Source of the DNA: Bradyrhizobium sp. Ce-3
GTDB lineage: Bacteria; Pseudomonadota; Alphaproteobacteria; Rhizobiales; Xanthobacteraceae
Direction of reading: 5' to 3'
DNA length: 64,000 nucleotides
Assembly: GCF_022835695.1 (NCBI RefSeq)
Contig: NZ_BQUV01000007.1
Location: 1-64,000, forward strand
A program made the translations under genes and the position numbers. Shown piece by piece: positions 41,734 through 53,079 of this stretch. The notes below the pieces were generated by a model that was given only the letters and a program-made list of their open reading frames with translations, made no database searches and had not been told where the DNA came from. Each line of letters starts with the position of its first letter. Positions within the stretch are counted from its first letter, which is position 1.

Positions 41734-42648
41734 TCAGGCCGGCGGATTGACCGAGGTCTCCGTACGTCCGAGCTGCTGCTCGCGCACGAAGATGTAGAGG
41801 CCGGCCGCGATGATGATGGCGGCGCCGACGATCGTGGCCCAGGACGGCACGTCGCCGAACACCACGAATCCGAAGATCACCGCCCAGACGATCATCGAAT
41901 ATTGGTACGGCACCACCACGCTGGCCGGCGCGAGTTTCAGCGAACGGTTGACGCAGAGCAGCGCCGCGACCGAGATGATGCCGGCGGTGAAGAACAGCAC
42001 GAGGCTGCCGGCTGTCGGCGTCACCCAGCCGATCGGCGAGAGCACCGCGCCGAGGACGAACGTGCCGCCGAACTGCGTCGTCGCCAGCACGATATCGGGT
42101 GTCGCGCGCAGCGAGCGGGTGATCAGCATCAGCACCGCAAACGACAGGCTGCCGCCGAGCGCGATCATCGCCGGCCAGCTGATGGTCTGCGCCGACGGCC
42201 GCAGCGCGATCAGCACGCCGCAGAAGCCGACCAGGATCGCGGTCCAGCGCCGCCAGCCGATATGCTCGCCGAGCACGAGGCCCGACATCGCGGTGACGAA
42301 GATCGGCCCGGCCAGATAGTAGGTGATGACGTCGGCGAGCGGCAGATAAACCGTTGCCAGGAAGAACGCCGCGACCTCCAGCGTCGACAGCGTGACCCGC
42401 AGCAATTGCAGCCACGGCCGCTCCAGATGCAGGAAATCCGCGCGCCGCTGCCACACGATCGGCAGCAGCACGAGCAGCGCCGCGCAGGCGCGCAGCCACA
42501 GCAATTGCCCGACCGAATAGGTGGCGACGATGAATTTGCCCATCGCATCGCCGAACGAGAACATGAAGATCGACAGCAGCATCAAACCGATGCCGGCGAG
42601 CCGCGCCGATCGATCGTCGTAGGAGGACAGTTTTGCGAACAGGCTCAT
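41734..42648 (-). CDS. DMT superfamily transporter (EamA)
   Basis: 304 aa with about ten hydrophobic helices in two EamA repeats (N-terminal LAGIGLMLLSIFMFSFGDAMGK; C-terminal PYQYSMIVWAVIFGFVVFGD). This is the drug/metabolite transporter family; substrates vary from amino acids to nucleotide sugars. The ATG at 42648 starts before the first helix. The gene is divergent from the MaoC gene, and its 3' end abuts the palindromic element. Confidence 0.9.
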   Translation of the reverse strand: MSLFAKLSSYDDRSARLAGIGLMLLSIFMFSFGDAMGKFIVATYSVGQLLWLRACAALLVLLPIVWQRRADFLHLERPWLQLLRVTLSTLEVAAFFLATVYLPLADVITYYLAGPIFVTAMSGLVLGEHIGWRRWTAILVGFCGVLIALRPSAQTISWPAMIALGGSLSFAVLMLITRSLRATPDIVLATTQFGGTFVLGAVLSPIGWVTPTAGSLVLFFTAGIISVAALLCVNRSLKLAPASVVVPYQYSMIVWAVIFGFVVFGDVPSWATIVGAAIIIAAGLYIFVREQQLGRTETSVNPPA

Positions 42649-42813
42649 GGTCGTCTTGTTGTCGCCGCCTCTGAATCGGGCGGTGCTGTCGCCGGTTTTA
42701 CCGGCGTGGCCGCGCAGGACAACCCCGGCGTGGGCATATCGACCCAATTGTCGCAGTCGGGCGCCTGCGCTACCGGTAGCTCGGCATTCAAGAAGCAGAG
42801 CAGGAAACGCCGC

Positions 42814-43293
42814 ATGAGCGAATTCGACCCCACCCAGCATCGCATGGTCCCCGCGCAGCGCTGGTTCGAGGATTTCGTGCTCGGCGAGCGCTTCGTGATC
42901 CCGAGCCGGACCCAGACCTCGGCGGTGTTCGCCGCGTTCCAGGCCGCGAGCGGCGACACCCATCCGATCCATTACGACGTCGAATATTGCCGCACCCGCG
43001 GCATGCCTGACCTGCTCGCCCACGGCTTCCAGACCCTGGTGCACACCGCGCCCGGCGCCGGGTTGTTTCCCTATGTCGTCGAGGAGTCGCTGGTCGGCTT
43101 CCTGGAACAGTCGAGCAAGTTCCTCAAGCCGGTCTATGCCGGCGATACCATCTACCCCGCGCTGGAGGTGATCGAGCTCGCGCCGGGCCGGACCACGGGC
43201 GTCGTGACCTTGCGCTCGACCGTGCACAACCAGCGGCGCGAGCTGGTGCTGGAAGGCATGCAGAAATTCCTGGTCCGAAGGCGACCGAACTAG
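42814..43293 (+). CDS. MaoC-like hot-dog dehydratase
   Basis: 159 aa. The hydratase-2 motif with Asp and His is visible in FQAASGDTHPIHYDVEYCR, followed by LAHGFQTL. Such enzymes hydrate enoyl-CoA thioesters, for example in polyhydroxyalkanoate or beta-oxidation pathways. AGGA lies about 11 nt before the ATG. It is alone between the DMT transporter and obg, and the acyl substrate is unknown. Confidence 0.88.
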   Translation: MSEFDPTQHRMVPAQRWFEDFVLGERFVIPSRTQTSAVFAAFQAASGDTHPIHYDVEYCRTRGMPDLLAHGFQTLVHTAPGAGLFPYVVEESLVGFLEQSSKFLKPVYAGDTIYPALEVIELAPGRTTGVVTLRSTVHNQRRELVLEGMQKFLVRRRPN

Positions 43294-43382
43294 CCTCAAG
43301 GGCCGTAAAAAGGCCCGAAAATTAAGGCTCTTCGCCGAAGTCAGGGCCTTTCCGGGTTGCCGCCGCGGCCCCCCTGCCCTAA

Positions 43383-44444
<1,062 letters not shown>

Positions 44445-44513
44445 CGGCACAGTTCGACTTTCCAGGCCACCTCGTGGCGCCTCCTGCTTCCACCTTCCTG
44501 CCAGACCGAACCC

Positions 44514-45656
44514 ATGAAACGCCCCGCGCTCAAGAACTTTCGCCGCATCGTCGTCAAGGTCGGCTCGTCGCTGCTGGTCGACTCGCAAGCCGGCGAGGTA
44601 CGCGCATCCTGGCTCGCCGCGTTGGTCGACGACATCGCCAAGCTTCACAAGCGCGGCTGCGAGGTCATGGTGGTGTCGTCGGGCTCGATCGCGCTCGGCC
44701 GCAGCCGCCTGAAGCTGCCGCGCGGGCCGCTGAAGCTCGAGGAGAGCCAGGCAGCCGCCGCGGTCGGCCAGATCGCGCTGGCGCGGATCTGGTCGGAGGT
44801 GCTCGGCCATCACGGCATCGGCGCCGGGCAGATCCTGGTGACCTTGCAGGATACCGAGGAGCGCCGCCGCTATCTCAATGCGCGCTCGACCATCGCCAAG
44901 CTGCTGGAATGGGGCGCGGTGCCCGTGATCAACGAGAACGACACCGTCGCCACGACAGAGATCCGCTACGGCGACAATGATCGCCTCGCCGCCCGCGTCG
45001 CCACCATGGCGAGCGCGGATCTTCTGATCCTGCTGTCCGATATCGACGGCCTCTATACTGCGCCGCCCGCGGTCGATCCCGATGCCAAGCTGATCCCGGT
45101 GGTGGAAAGCATCACCTCCGAGATCGAGGGCATGGCGGGCTCGGCCGGGTCCGAACTGTCGCGCGGCGGCATGACCACCAAGATCGAGGCCGCGAAGATC
45201 GCGACCACCGCCGGCACCCACATGCTGATCGCCTCCGGCAAGATCGAGCATCCGCTGCAGGCGATCGCCGACGGCGGCCGCTGCACCTGGTTCCTGACCC
45301 CGGCCAATCCGGTCACCGCGCGCAAGCGCTGGATCGCGGGCTCGCTGGAGCCGAAGGGCACGCTGACCATCGATGCCGGCGCCGTGGCCGCGCTGCGCGC
45401 CGGCAAGAGCCTGCTGCCGGCCGGCGTCGTCAGGGTCGACGGCCAGTTCGCCCGCGGCGATGCCGTCGTGGTGCGCGGCCCCGACACCCATGAGATCGGC
45501 CGCGGCCTGGTCGCCTACGACGCCGAGAATGCCGAGAAGATCAAGGGCCGCTCCTCGCCCGACGTGATGGCCATTCTGGGTATCAGCGGCCGCTCCGAGA
45601 TGATCCACCGCGACGACCTCGTGATCGGCCCGGCCGGGGCGATCCCGCCGAAATAG
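44514..45656 (+). CDS. proB: Glutamate 5-kinase
   Basis: 380 aa. Amino-acid-kinase fold ([51 protein letters not shown]) with a C-terminal PUA domain (about residues 280-370). It catalyses the first step of proline synthesis, ATP-dependent phosphorylation of glutamate, and is feedback-inhibited by proline in related enzymes. Followed by proA. Confidence 0.98.
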   Translation: MKRPALKNFRRIVVKVGSSLLVDSQAGEVRASWLAALVDDIAKLHKRGCEVMVVSSGSIALGRSRLKLPRGPLKLEESQAAAAVGQIALARIWSEVLGHHGIGAGQILVTLQDTEERRRYLNARSTIAKLLEWGAVPVINENDTVATTEIRYGDNDRLAARVATMASADLLILLSDIDGLYTAPPAVDPDAKLIPVVESITSEIEGMAGSAGSELSRGGMTTKIEAAKIATTAGTHMLIASGKIEHPLQAIADGGRCTWFLTPANPVTARKRWIAGSLEPKGTLTIDAGAVAALRAGKSLLPAGVVRVDGQFARGDAVVVRGPDTHEIGRGLVAYDAENAEKIKGRSSPDVMAILGISGRSEMIHRDDLVIGPAGAIPPK

Positions 45657-45779
45657 GCCATTGGATAGGCCATTGGCCGAGCGGGGCGGCCCGCCGCCCA
45701 CCTGCCATGCCGGTTCCGCGCCTCGCCACCCCTCAATTGCCATGCTAGAACATGGCCTTAGTCCAAAGCTGGTAGTTTC

Positions 45780-47072
45780 ATGAGCGCCCCCCTGAAGGCG
45801 ATCGACGGCAACGCCGATCTCACTGTCCTGATGACCGACCTCGCCGCCAAGGCGCGAGCCGCTGCGCGTGTGCTGGCGCTGGCGCCGCCGGAGCAGAAGA
45901 ACCGGGCGCTTGCCGCGATCGAACGCGCGATCCGCAGCCATGCACCGGCGATCCTCGCCGCCAATGCCGAGGACGTCGCCGAGGCGCGCGCGGGCGGCAT
46001 GACCGCGGCCTTCGTCGACCGCCTGACACTGACGCAGGCGCGCGTCGACGGCATGGCCGATGGCGTCGCCACCGTGCGCGAGATCATCGATCCGGTCGGC
46101 GCCGTCACCGAGAGCTGGCAGCGGCCGAACGGCATGACCATCGAGCGCGTCCGGGTGCCGCTCGGCGTCATCGGCGTGATCTTCGAAAGCCGCCCCAACG
46201 TTGCCGCCGACGCCGGCGTGCTGTGCCTGAAATCCGGCAACGCCGTGATCCTGCGCGGCGGCTCCGACAGCTTCCGCTCCTGCCGCGCGATCCATGAGTG
46301 CCTGGTGCAGGGCCTGCGCGAAGCCGGCCTGCCCGAGGCCGCGATCACGCTGGTGCCGACCCGCGACCGCGCCGCCGTCGGCCTGATGCTGACCGGATTG
46401 AACGGCGGCATCGACGTGATCGTGCCGCGCGGCGGCAAGAGCCTGGTCGCACGCGTCGAGGCGGAGGCGCGCGTGCCGGTGTTCGCGCATCTCGAAGGCG
46501 TCAACCACATCTACGTCGATGCCAGTGCGAAGCTCGACATGGCCAAGTCGGTGGTGCTGAACGCCAAGATGCGCCGTCCCGGGGTCTGCGGCGCCGTCGA
46601 GACCCTGCTGATTGATCGCACCGCGGCCGCGACCAAGCTGAAGCCGCTGGTCGAGCTGCTGCTCGATGCCGGTTGCGAGGTACGCGGCGACGACATCGTG
46701 CAAGGCGCCGACGCCAGGGTGAAGCCCGCGTCCGACGAGGACTGGAACACCGAATACGAAGACGCGATCATCTCGGCGAAGATCGTCGACGGCCTCGATG
46801 CAGCAATTACGCATATTCACAATCACGGCTCGCATCACACCGATGCGATCGTGACCGAGGATTCCGCTGCCGCGCAGCGATTCCTCAACGAGGTCGACTC
46901 GGCGATCGTGCTGCACAACGCCTCGACTCAATTCGCCGACGGCGGCGAGTTCGGCTTCGGCGCGGAGATCGGAATTGCCACCGGCAAATTCCACGCCCGC
47001 GGACCTGTCGGCGCCGAGCAGCTGACGAGCTTCAAATACCGCGTCCACGGCACCGGGCAGACACGGCCGTGA
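45780..47072 (+). CDS. proA: Gamma-glutamyl phosphate reductase
   Basis: 430 aa. Aldehyde-dehydrogenase-like enzyme reducing glutamyl phosphate to the semialdehyde with NADPH. Cofactor and substrate regions [18 protein letters not shown] and the catalytic Cys in [11 protein letters not shown] are visible. It follows proB by 123 bp, so the two steps of proline synthesis are in one locus. Confidence 0.98.
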   Translation: MSAPLKAIDGNADLTVLMTDLAAKARAAARVLALAPPEQKNRALAAIERAIRSHAPAILAANAEDVAEARAGGMTAAFVDRLTLTQARVDGMADGVATVREIIDPVGAVTESWQRPNGMTIERVRVPLGVIGVIFESRPNVAADAGVLCLKSGNAVILRGGSDSFRSCRAIHECLVQGLREAGLPEAAITLVPTRDRAAVGLMLTGLNGGIDVIVPRGGKSLVARVEAEARVPVFAHLEGVNHIYVDASAKLDMAKSVVLNAKMRRPGVCGAVETLLIDRTAAATKLKPLVELLLDAGCEVRGDDIVQGADARVKPASDEDWNTEYEDAIISAKIVDGLDAAITHIHNHGSHHTDAIVTEDSAAAQRFLNEVDSAIVLHNASTQFADGGEFGFGAEIGIATGKFHARGPVGAEQLTSFKYRVHGTGQTRP

Positions 47073-47162
47073 TCATTGTCGCACGCGCACGGTAGACCCT
47101 TGCAGCAAGCATCCACCGTGCCGCACTCCGCAGCCCAGGCGCTTCCGTTCTACACCAACGGC

Positions 47163-47741
47163 ATGCGCATCGGGCTGCTCGGCGGTTCGTTCAACCCGCC
47201 GCACGCCGCGCATCGCGCCATCAGCCAGTTCGCGCTCAAGCGATTGCAGCTCGACCGCGTGTGGTGGCTGCTGACGCCGGGCAATCCGCTGAAGAACCAC
47301 GACGGCCTGCATGCGCTCAAAGAGCGCGCCGCCGCCGCGCGCCGCGTTGCCGACGACCCGCGGATCGACATCTCCTGTCTCGAAGCTGTCATTGGCACGC
47401 GGTACACTGTCGACACGATCATCCACTTGCGCCGTCGTGTCTCCGGCGTGCACTTTGTCTGGATCATGGGCGCTGACAATCTCGCGCAATTTCATCGCTG
47501 GAAAGATTGGCGGCGCATCGCGTCCGATGTGCCGATTGCCGTGATCGACCGACCGCCCCAGAGTTTCCGCGCCCTCGCCGCACCGGCGGCGCAGGCACTC
47601 GCGCGCTATCGCATGCCCGAAAATCAGGCGATCCGGCTGGCCGACCAACAGGCGCCGGCCTGGGTCTTCCTGACAGGAATGAAATCCAATTTGTCTTCGA
47701 CCGGACTGCGGAACCCGGACGGGAGCTGGAGAACGGCGTGA
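47163..47741 (+). CDS. nadD: Nicotinate-nucleotide adenylyltransferase
   Basis: 192 aa counted from ATG 47163. The nucleotidyltransferase motif [12 protein letters not shown] begins at residue 7 and the ISSTGLR-equivalent is [13 protein letters not shown]. It converts nicotinate mononucleotide to the dinucleotide in NAD synthesis. In-frame non-ATG starts at 47118 (GTG), 47100 (TTG) and 47076 (TTG) would add 15-29 residues; none has a convincing ribosome-binding site, so the true start is open. Confidence 0.95.
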   Translation: MRIGLLGGSFNPPHAAHRAISQFALKRLQLDRVWWLLTPGNPLKNHDGLHALKERAAAARRVADDPRIDISCLEAVIGTRYTVDTIIHLRRRVSGVHFVWIMGADNLAQFHRWKDWRRIASDVPIAVIDRPPQSFRALAAPAAQALARYRMPENQAIRLADQQAPAWVFLTGMKSNLSSTGLRNPDGSWRTA

Positions 47742-47861
47742 GGCGCAAAAGGGTTACTGGAATATTGAAACCATTAACCCCACATGCGTAGAATGGTGCG
47801 TGGGGCCGAGGATTCGGCACCCGCGATACAGTGAAAGGAATGGTCCCTGGCCACATCTGTA

Positions 47862-48296
47862 TTGTCAAAGTCTGTTTTACCCAAGGTTCCAAAGACTGCG
47901 CGTAAAACATCGACGAAAACCGCGGCCTTGCAGGCGCAACCGGACGCCGACAAACCGGATGCCAACAAGACGCTGAGCCTGATCCTCTCCCGCCTCGAGG
48001 ACATGAAGGCGGAAGAGACGGTCACCATCGACCTTCGGGGCAAATCCGCATATTCCGACTACATGATCGTCACCACCGGCCGGGTGAACCGGCACGTTGG
48101 CGCGATCGCGGAAAATGTGACGAAGAGCCTCAAGGAAAACGGGGTCAAGAACATCCACGTCGAGGGCTTGCCCAATTGCGACTGGGTGCTGATCGATTCC
48201 GGCGAGGTGATCGTGCACGTGTTCAGGCCTGAGGTGCGCGAGTTCTACAATCTCGAACGGTTGTGGACTCAGAACCCGGCGGTCGCGGCGGTCTAA
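47862..48296 (+). CDS. rsfS: Ribosomal silencing factor RsfS
   Basis: 144 aa from TTG 47862. The conserved core is SLILSRLEDMKAEETVTIDL followed by SAYSDYMIVTTG and HVEGLPNCDWVLID. RsfS binds L14 and keeps ribosomal subunits apart under starvation. The start is uncertain: no ribosome-binding site fits TTG 47862, but AAGGA at 47835-47839 is ideally spaced from an in-frame CTG at 47847 that would give five more residues. It stands between nadD and rlmH as in other bacteria. Confidence 0.93.
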   Translation: MSKSVLPKVPKTARKTSTKTAALQAQPDADKPDANKTLSLILSRLEDMKAEETVTIDLRGKSAYSDYMIVTTGRVNRHVGAIAENVTKSLKENGVKNIHVEGLPNCDWVLIDSGEVIVHVFRPEVREFYNLERLWTQNPAVAAV

Positions 48297-48346
48297 GGGG
48301 TATCGAAGCCGATGCGAATCGGCTGCAGCGCATATAGCTTGCGCTG

Positions 48347-48829
48347 ATGCGCCTTGTCGTCATCTGCATCGGCCGCCTGAAACAGGGCCCTGAACGGGAG
48401 CTCGCCGAGCGTTACCGCGAGCGCTTCGAGGATATCGGCCGCAAGCTCGGATTTCGCGGCCTCGACGTCCATGAGATCGCGGAGAGCCGCGCGCGCGACA
48501 CGGGAGCGCGGATCGCCGAAGAGGCTGCTTCGATCTCGGCACTATTGCCCGACAAGCACGCGCTGGTCGCGCTCGACGAACGCGGCAAGAGCATCGACAG
48601 CGCAAGCTTCGCCCAGCAGCTCGGCCGCTGGCGCGACGAGGGAACAGCGCATACTGTCTTCGTGATCGGCGGCGCCGACGGACTTTCGCCTGAATTGCAG
48701 CGCAAGGCTTCGTTGCGTATTGCATTCGGCTCCGCGACCTGGCCGCACCAAATGGTCCGCGTCATGCTTCTGGAACAGATTTATCGGGCCGCGACCATTT
48801 TGGCCGGCCATCCCTATCATCGCGTCTGA
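48347..48829 (+). CDS. rlmH: 23S rRNA (pseudouridine1915-N3)-methyltransferase RlmH
   Basis: 160 aa of the SPOUT class. Characteristic sequences are FVIGGADGLSPELQRKA (the knot region) and the C-terminal LLEQIYRAATILAGHPYHR. It methylates pseudouridine 1915 in helix 69. Adjacent to rsfS, as in most genomes. Confidence 0.97.
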   Translation: MRLVVICIGRLKQGPERELAERYRERFEDIGRKLGFRGLDVHEIAESRARDTGARIAEEAASISALLPDKHALVALDERGKSIDSASFAQQLGRWRDEGTAHTVFVIGGADGLSPELQRKASLRIAFGSATWPHQMVRVMLLEQIYRAATILAGHPYHRV

Positions 48830-48870
48830 GATGCGGTGACGGACAGTCGAAAGCGCCAAGCGCCAAGCGA

Positions 48871-50259
48871 ATGCAGCACAAGCGGGACATAGCATCGTAT
48901 CTCGGCACCGCGCGCCGCGGCTGGTTGCCGGCGTCGCTGTCGATCGCGATGTTCGCCGCCGCTCCGCTGGCCGCATTGCATGCGCAAGCGACACCACCCG
49001 CACAACAGCCCGCGCCGCCGGCACAGCAGGCCGCGACCGCGGAGACATCGCCCGACGCCATCAAGCAGCGCGAGCAGGAGCTGGAGGCCGCGCGCGAACA
49101 GCAGCGCAAGGCGACCGAGCTGCAGGAGAAGCTGAAGGCCGACATCGCCACGATCGGCCAGGACCGCAGCAAGCTCAATCAGCAGCTGATCGACATTGCC
49201 GGCCAGGTGCGCGGCGTCGAAACCCGGATCGCCGACGCCGAAGCACGGCTGCAGACGCTCGACGGCCGCGAGCGCGAGATCCGCAGCTCGCTCGATTCAC
49301 GCCGCTCCGAAGTGATCGAGGTGCTGGCAGCGTTGCAGCGCGCCGGCCGGCGCACCCCGCCGGCGCTCCTGGTGCGGCCCGAGGATGCGCTGCAATCGCT
49401 GCGCACCGCGATGCTGCTCGGCGCCGTGGTGCCGGAATTGCGCGTCCGTGCCGAGAAGCTTGCCGCCGATCTCGGCGAGCTGGTCGCGCTGCGCAAGACC
49501 ATCTCGACCGAGCGCGACGCGCTGGCGGCCGACCGCGACAAGCTGAGGGAAGACCAGACCCGGCTGGCCGCACTGGTCGACGAACGGCAGCGGCAGCAGA
49601 GCGCGGCCGAGAAGGACATGGAAGCGGAAGGCGCCCGCGCCATCGCGCTGTCGAAGCAGGCCGCCGATCTGCAAGGCCTGATCGCCAAGATGGAGCAGGA
49701 CCTCAAGAGCGCCGCCAAGGCCGCCGCCACGGCAAGCCTCCAGGGGGCTCCCGCGACGGTTAACGGCAAGCCTAATCTGGGGGCCCTGAAGGACCCGGCC
49801 CGGATGAGCCCGGCGGTCGCCTTCGCCTCGGCCAAGGGCCTGTTCTCCTACCCCGTGAATGGCACCAAGATTCGCGAGTTTGGCGGTTCCGACGGCGCGG
49901 GGGGCGTACAAAAAGGCATTTCTTTGGCGGCCAAACCGGGCGCGCAGGTCACAACCCCGTGTGACGGCTGGGTTGTTTACGCTGGTCCTTTCCGCAGCTA
50001 TGGACAACTCTTGATCCTCAATGCCGGGGGCGGGTATCATGTCCTGATCGCCGGGATGGAGCGTATTTCGGTAAACATCGGCCAGTTTGTACTTACGGGG
50101 GAGCCGGTTGCGACCATGGGGTCGACGTCCCAAGTTGCATCCATTCTCGCGACCAATGCGAGCCAGCCAGTGCTCTATGTCGAGTTCCGGAAAGACGGCA
50201 CTCCAATCGATCCAGGTCCATGGTGGGCCGCAAATGAAGGCGAAAAGGTTCGCGGATGA
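48871..50259 (+). CDS. EnvC-like murein hydrolase activator with degenerate LytM domain
   Basis: 462 aa. A signal peptide (hydrophobic segment about 18-38, LHAQA cleavage) is followed by Gln/Ala-rich sequence, then two long coiled coils (about 65-290) and a C-terminal LytM/M23 domain (about 325-455). The zinc His of active M23 peptidases is replaced: the strand reads GVQKGISLAAKPG instead of HxGxD, so it is probably not a peptidase but an activator of amidases, as for E. coli EnvC. Its stop overlaps the ctpA start as ATGA. Confidence 0.92.
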   Translation: MQHKRDIASYLGTARRGWLPASLSIAMFAAAPLAALHAQATPPAQQPAPPAQQAATAETSPDAIKQREQELEAAREQQRKATELQEKLKADIATIGQDRSKLNQQLIDIAGQVRGVETRIADAEARLQTLDGREREIRSSLDSRRSEVIEVLAALQRAGRRTPPALLVRPEDALQSLRTAMLLGAVVPELRVRAEKLAADLGELVALRKTISTERDALAADRDKLREDQTRLAALVDERQRQQSAAEKDMEAEGARAIALSKQAADLQGLIAKMEQDLKSAAKAAATASLQGAPATVNGKPNLGALKDPARMSPAVAFASAKGLFSYPVNGTKIREFGGSDGAGGVQKGISLAAKPGAQVTTPCDGWVVYAGPFRSYGQLLILNAGGGYHVLIAGMERISVNIGQFVLTGEPVATMGSTSQVASILATNASQPVLYVEFRKDGTPIDPGPWWAANEGEKVRG

Positions 50260-51632
50260 TGCGCAAGACTTCGGTAATTCTCCTTAGCGCCGCCACCGGC
50301 GCGGCCCTGACGCTTTTCGTCACGCAGCCCCGCGCGGTGCTGATGGGATCGAGCGCGCGCGCCGCGACGTCGGACACCTACCGCCAGCTCAATCTGTTCG
50401 GCGACGTCTTCGAGCGCGTGCGCAGCGACTATGTCGAGAAGCCGGATGACTCGAAGCTGGTCGAATCCGCGATCTCGGGCATGCTGTCCGGCCTCGACCC
50501 GCATTCGAGCTACATGGATGCCAAGAGCTTCCGCGACATGCAGGTGCAGACCCGCGGCGAGTTCGGCGGCCTCGGCATCGAGGTCACGATGGAAGACGGC
50601 CTGATCAAGGTGGTCTCGCCGATCGACGATACCCCGGCCTCGAAGGCCGGCATCATGGCCAACGACATCATCACCAATCTCGACGACGAGGCCGTGCAGG
50701 GCCTGACCCTGAACCAGGCGGTCGAGAAGATGCGCGGTCCGGTCAACACCAAGATCAAACTCAAGATCATCCGCAAGGGCCAGGACAATCCGATCGACGT
50801 CACGCTGGTGCGCGACAACATCCGCGTCCGCTCGGTGCGTGCGCGCGTCGAAGCCGACGACATCGCCTATATCCGCATCACCACCTTCAACGAGCAGACC
50901 ACCGAAGGCCTGAAGAAGGAAGTTGCCAATCTGCAGGGCCAGATCGGCGACAAGCTGAAGGGCTACATCATCGACCTCCGCAACAACCCCGGCGGCCTGC
51001 TCGAGGAAGCGGTCACGGTTTCCGACTCCTTCCTGGAGCGCGGCGAGATCGTCTCGACCCGCGGCCGCAACGCCGAGGAAACCCAGCGCCGTGCCGCCCA
51101 TCCGGGCGACCTGACCAAAGGCAAGCCGGTCATCGTGCTGATCAACGGCGGCTCGGCCTCGGCCTCCGAAATCGTCGCCGGCGCGCTGCAGGACCACAAG
51201 CGGGCGACGCTGGTCGGCACCCGCTCGTTCGGCAAGGGCTCGGTGCAGACCATCATCCCGCTCGGCTCGGGCAACGGCGCGCTGCGCCTGACCACCGCGC
51301 GCTATTACACGCCGTCGGGCAAGTCGATCCAGGCCAAGGGCATCGTGCCCGATATCGAGGTGCTGCAGGACGTGCCGGAAGAGCTGAAGGCGCGCACCGA
51401 CACCAAGGGCGAAGCTTCGCTGCGCGGCCATCTGAAGAACGATGGCGACGAGAAGACCGGCTCGCAGTCCTACGTCCCGCCGGACGCCAAGGACGACAAG
51501 GCACTGAAGATGGCCGACGACCTCCTGCACGGCATCAAGTCGACCTCGAACGCCACGCCGGCACCGGCCGCCGACAAAGCGCCCGGCGACAAGGCCGCCG
51601 CCGACAAGCCGGCCAACAAGTCCGCGAACTGA
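50256..51632 (+). CDS. ctpA: Carboxy-terminal processing protease CtpA
   Basis: 458-aa S41 peptidase exported by an N-terminal signal (about residues 1-37). PDZ domain at about 95-180 (GEFGGLGIEV...). The Ser-Lys catalytic dyad is visible: Ser in GGSASASE (about 299-305) and Lys in SFGKGSVQT (Lys327). The C-terminus is a long Ala/Lys/Asp-rich tail of unknown purpose. It overlaps the EnvC-like gene by ATGA; this envC-ctpA pair is conserved in alphaproteobacteria and suggests periplasmic peptidoglycan control. Followed by a strong terminator. Confidence 0.96.
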   Translation: MMRKTSVILLSAATGAALTLFVTQPRAVLMGSSARAATSDTYRQLNLFGDVFERVRSDYVEKPDDSKLVESAISGMLSGLDPHSSYMDAKSFRDMQVQTRGEFGGLGIEVTMEDGLIKVVSPIDDTPASKAGIMANDIITNLDDEAVQGLTLNQAVEKMRGPVNTKIKLKIIRKGQDNPIDVTLVRDNIRVRSVRARVEADDIAYIRITTFNEQTTEGLKKEVANLQGQIGDKLKGYIIDLRNNPGGLLEEAVTVSDSFLERGEIVSTRGRNAEETQRRAAHPGDLTKGKPVIVLINGGSASASEIVAGALQDHKRATLVGTRSFGKGSVQTIIPLGSGNGALRLTTARYYTPSGKSIQAKGIVPDIEVLQDVPEELKARTDTKGEASLRGHLKNDGDEKTGSQSYVPPDAKDDKALKMADDLLHGIKSTSNATPAPAADKAPGDKAAADKPANKSAN

Positions 51633-51652
51633 TCCAATCCAATCGATTCGGA

Positions 51653-51680
51653 GAAAGGGCGGCCCTCGGGCCGCCCTTTC
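51653..51680 (+). terminator. Intrinsic terminator after ctpA
   Basis: GAAAGGGCGGCCC (51653-51665) pairs perfectly with GGGCCGCCCTTTC (51668-51680) over a 2-nt loop, with T residues inside the 3' arm. Lies 20 nt after the stop. Confidence 0.85.
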
Positions 51681-51781
51681 TGCTTTCGGCGTCCACCCGT
51701 AACCGTGCTTTGACGGGGCGGCCGGCGCGCGGGAATGCACCGCATCGTGCTATCGTTCGCGCTGTTGATTCGGGGAGGGTC

Positions 51782-52996
51782 ATGGCAGAAGCGGCCGACG
51801 AACTGAGCACGCCGCTTGGGCAGCAGACCGTGGGCAGGACGCGCCGTTTCCGCCTGCCGTTCACGGCGATGCAGGCGCTCGCCGTGCTGCTGGGCCTCGT
51901 GCTGGTCGGCTTTGCCGGCGTCGTGCTGTTCAACGACAACCCGCTCGGCGGCGAACCGATCGCCCGGATCACGCTGCGCAACGCCCCGCCTGCAGCCACC
52001 GATGAGAAGCACGCCCCGGCCGGCCAGCCGGCTGAGCCGGCGGTCAAATCCGCCGCCAAGGCGCCGGCCGCAGCCGGCGACGCCAAAACCGTCACCATCA
52101 TCGACGGCTCCAGCGGCAAGCGCCAGGACGTCGTGATCGGCGCCGGCGATCCCGCCGAAAAGACAATGGATGGCGATGCGGCCCCGCTCGCAATGGCCGG
52201 GATCGACCCGCGCCTGCTGGAAAAGTCCCGCTACGGCATGATCCCCGTGGTCGCCGACGGCCTGAAGCCGTTCACGGTCTATGCGGCCGAGGCCGACCGC
52301 GCCAAGGCGGCCCGGATGCCGGTGATCGCCATCGTGGTCGGCGGCCTCGGCGTCGGCGCCGCCAAGACCACTGACGCCATCATGAAGCTGCCGCCGGCCG
52401 TGACGCTGGCCTTCACGCCGTATGGCGCCGACCCCGGCAAGCTCGCGGAACGCGCCAGGGGCCAGCGCCACGAGATCATGCTGCAGATCCCGATGGAGCC
52501 GTTCGACTATCCGGACAACGATCCGGGCCCGCAGACCCTGCTGACCACGTTGAGCAGCGAGCAGAACCTCGACCGGCTCTATTGGCACCTCAGCCGCCTG
52601 CAGGGCTATGCCGGGATCGCCAACTTCATGGGGGCCCGCTTCGTCGCCACCGATCCGGTGATGCAACCCATCGTCCGCGAAGCGGCCAAGCGCGGCCTGA
52701 GCTGGTTCGACGACGGTTCCACCCCGCGCAGCGTCGCGCAGAGCCTCTCCGCGGGGCAGTCGCTGCCGTTCGCCAGGGCCGATTTCGCCATCGACGCGGT
52801 GCCGACCTCTGCGGAGATCGACCGCGCGCTGGTCAAGCTGGAAACCATCGCCAAGGAACGCGGCACCGCGGTGGGGGTCGCCTCGGCGCTGCCGGTCTCG
52901 ATCGAACGGCTCGGCGCCTGGCTCAAGACACTGGACTCCAAGGGCATCATGCTTGTGCCATTGACAACGGCGATGCTGAAATCAAAATCGGGCTAA
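51782..52996 (+). CDS. Divergent polysaccharide deacetylase family protein
   Basis: 404 aa. One membrane segment (about 28-50, ALAVLLGLVLVGFAGVVLF) is followed by an Ala/Pro/Lys linker and a DUF610/YibQ-type domain (IAIVVGGLGVGAAKTTDAI... MLQIPMEPFDYPDNDPGPQTLL... GIANFMGARF). The metal ligands of standard polysaccharide deacetylases are not conserved, hence 'divergent'. GGAGG lies 4 nt before the ATG. It follows ctpA, as in many alphaproteobacteria, and is thought to act on envelope polysaccharide. Confidence 0.9.
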   Translation: MAEAADELSTPLGQQTVGRTRRFRLPFTAMQALAVLLGLVLVGFAGVVLFNDNPLGGEPIARITLRNAPPAATDEKHAPAGQPAEPAVKSAAKAPAAAGDAKTVTIIDGSSGKRQDVVIGAGDPAEKTMDGDAAPLAMAGIDPRLLEKSRYGMIPVVADGLKPFTVYAAEADRAKAARMPVIAIVVGGLGVGAAKTTDAIMKLPPAVTLAFTPYGADPGKLAERARGQRHEIMLQIPMEPFDYPDNDPGPQTLLTTLSSEQNLDRLYWHLSRLQGYAGIANFMGARFVATDPVMQPIVREAAKRGLSWFDDGSTPRSVAQSLSAGQSLPFARADFAIDAVPTSAEIDRALVKLETIAKERGTAVGVASALPVSIERLGAWLKTLDSKGIMLVPLTTAMLKSKSG

Positions 52997-53079
52997 AGAT
53001 TCAATCCGTTGGTGCAGCTTGAGACCTTGCCGGGGGGCCGGGTCGGGCGGCACCAGAAAATGTGCGAGGTAGCGGCAGC

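Noticed and set aside
43300-43316. GGGCC-N7-GGCCC hairpin after the MaoC gene as a terminator
   Set aside because: Stem of only 5 bp and no T-run on either strand.
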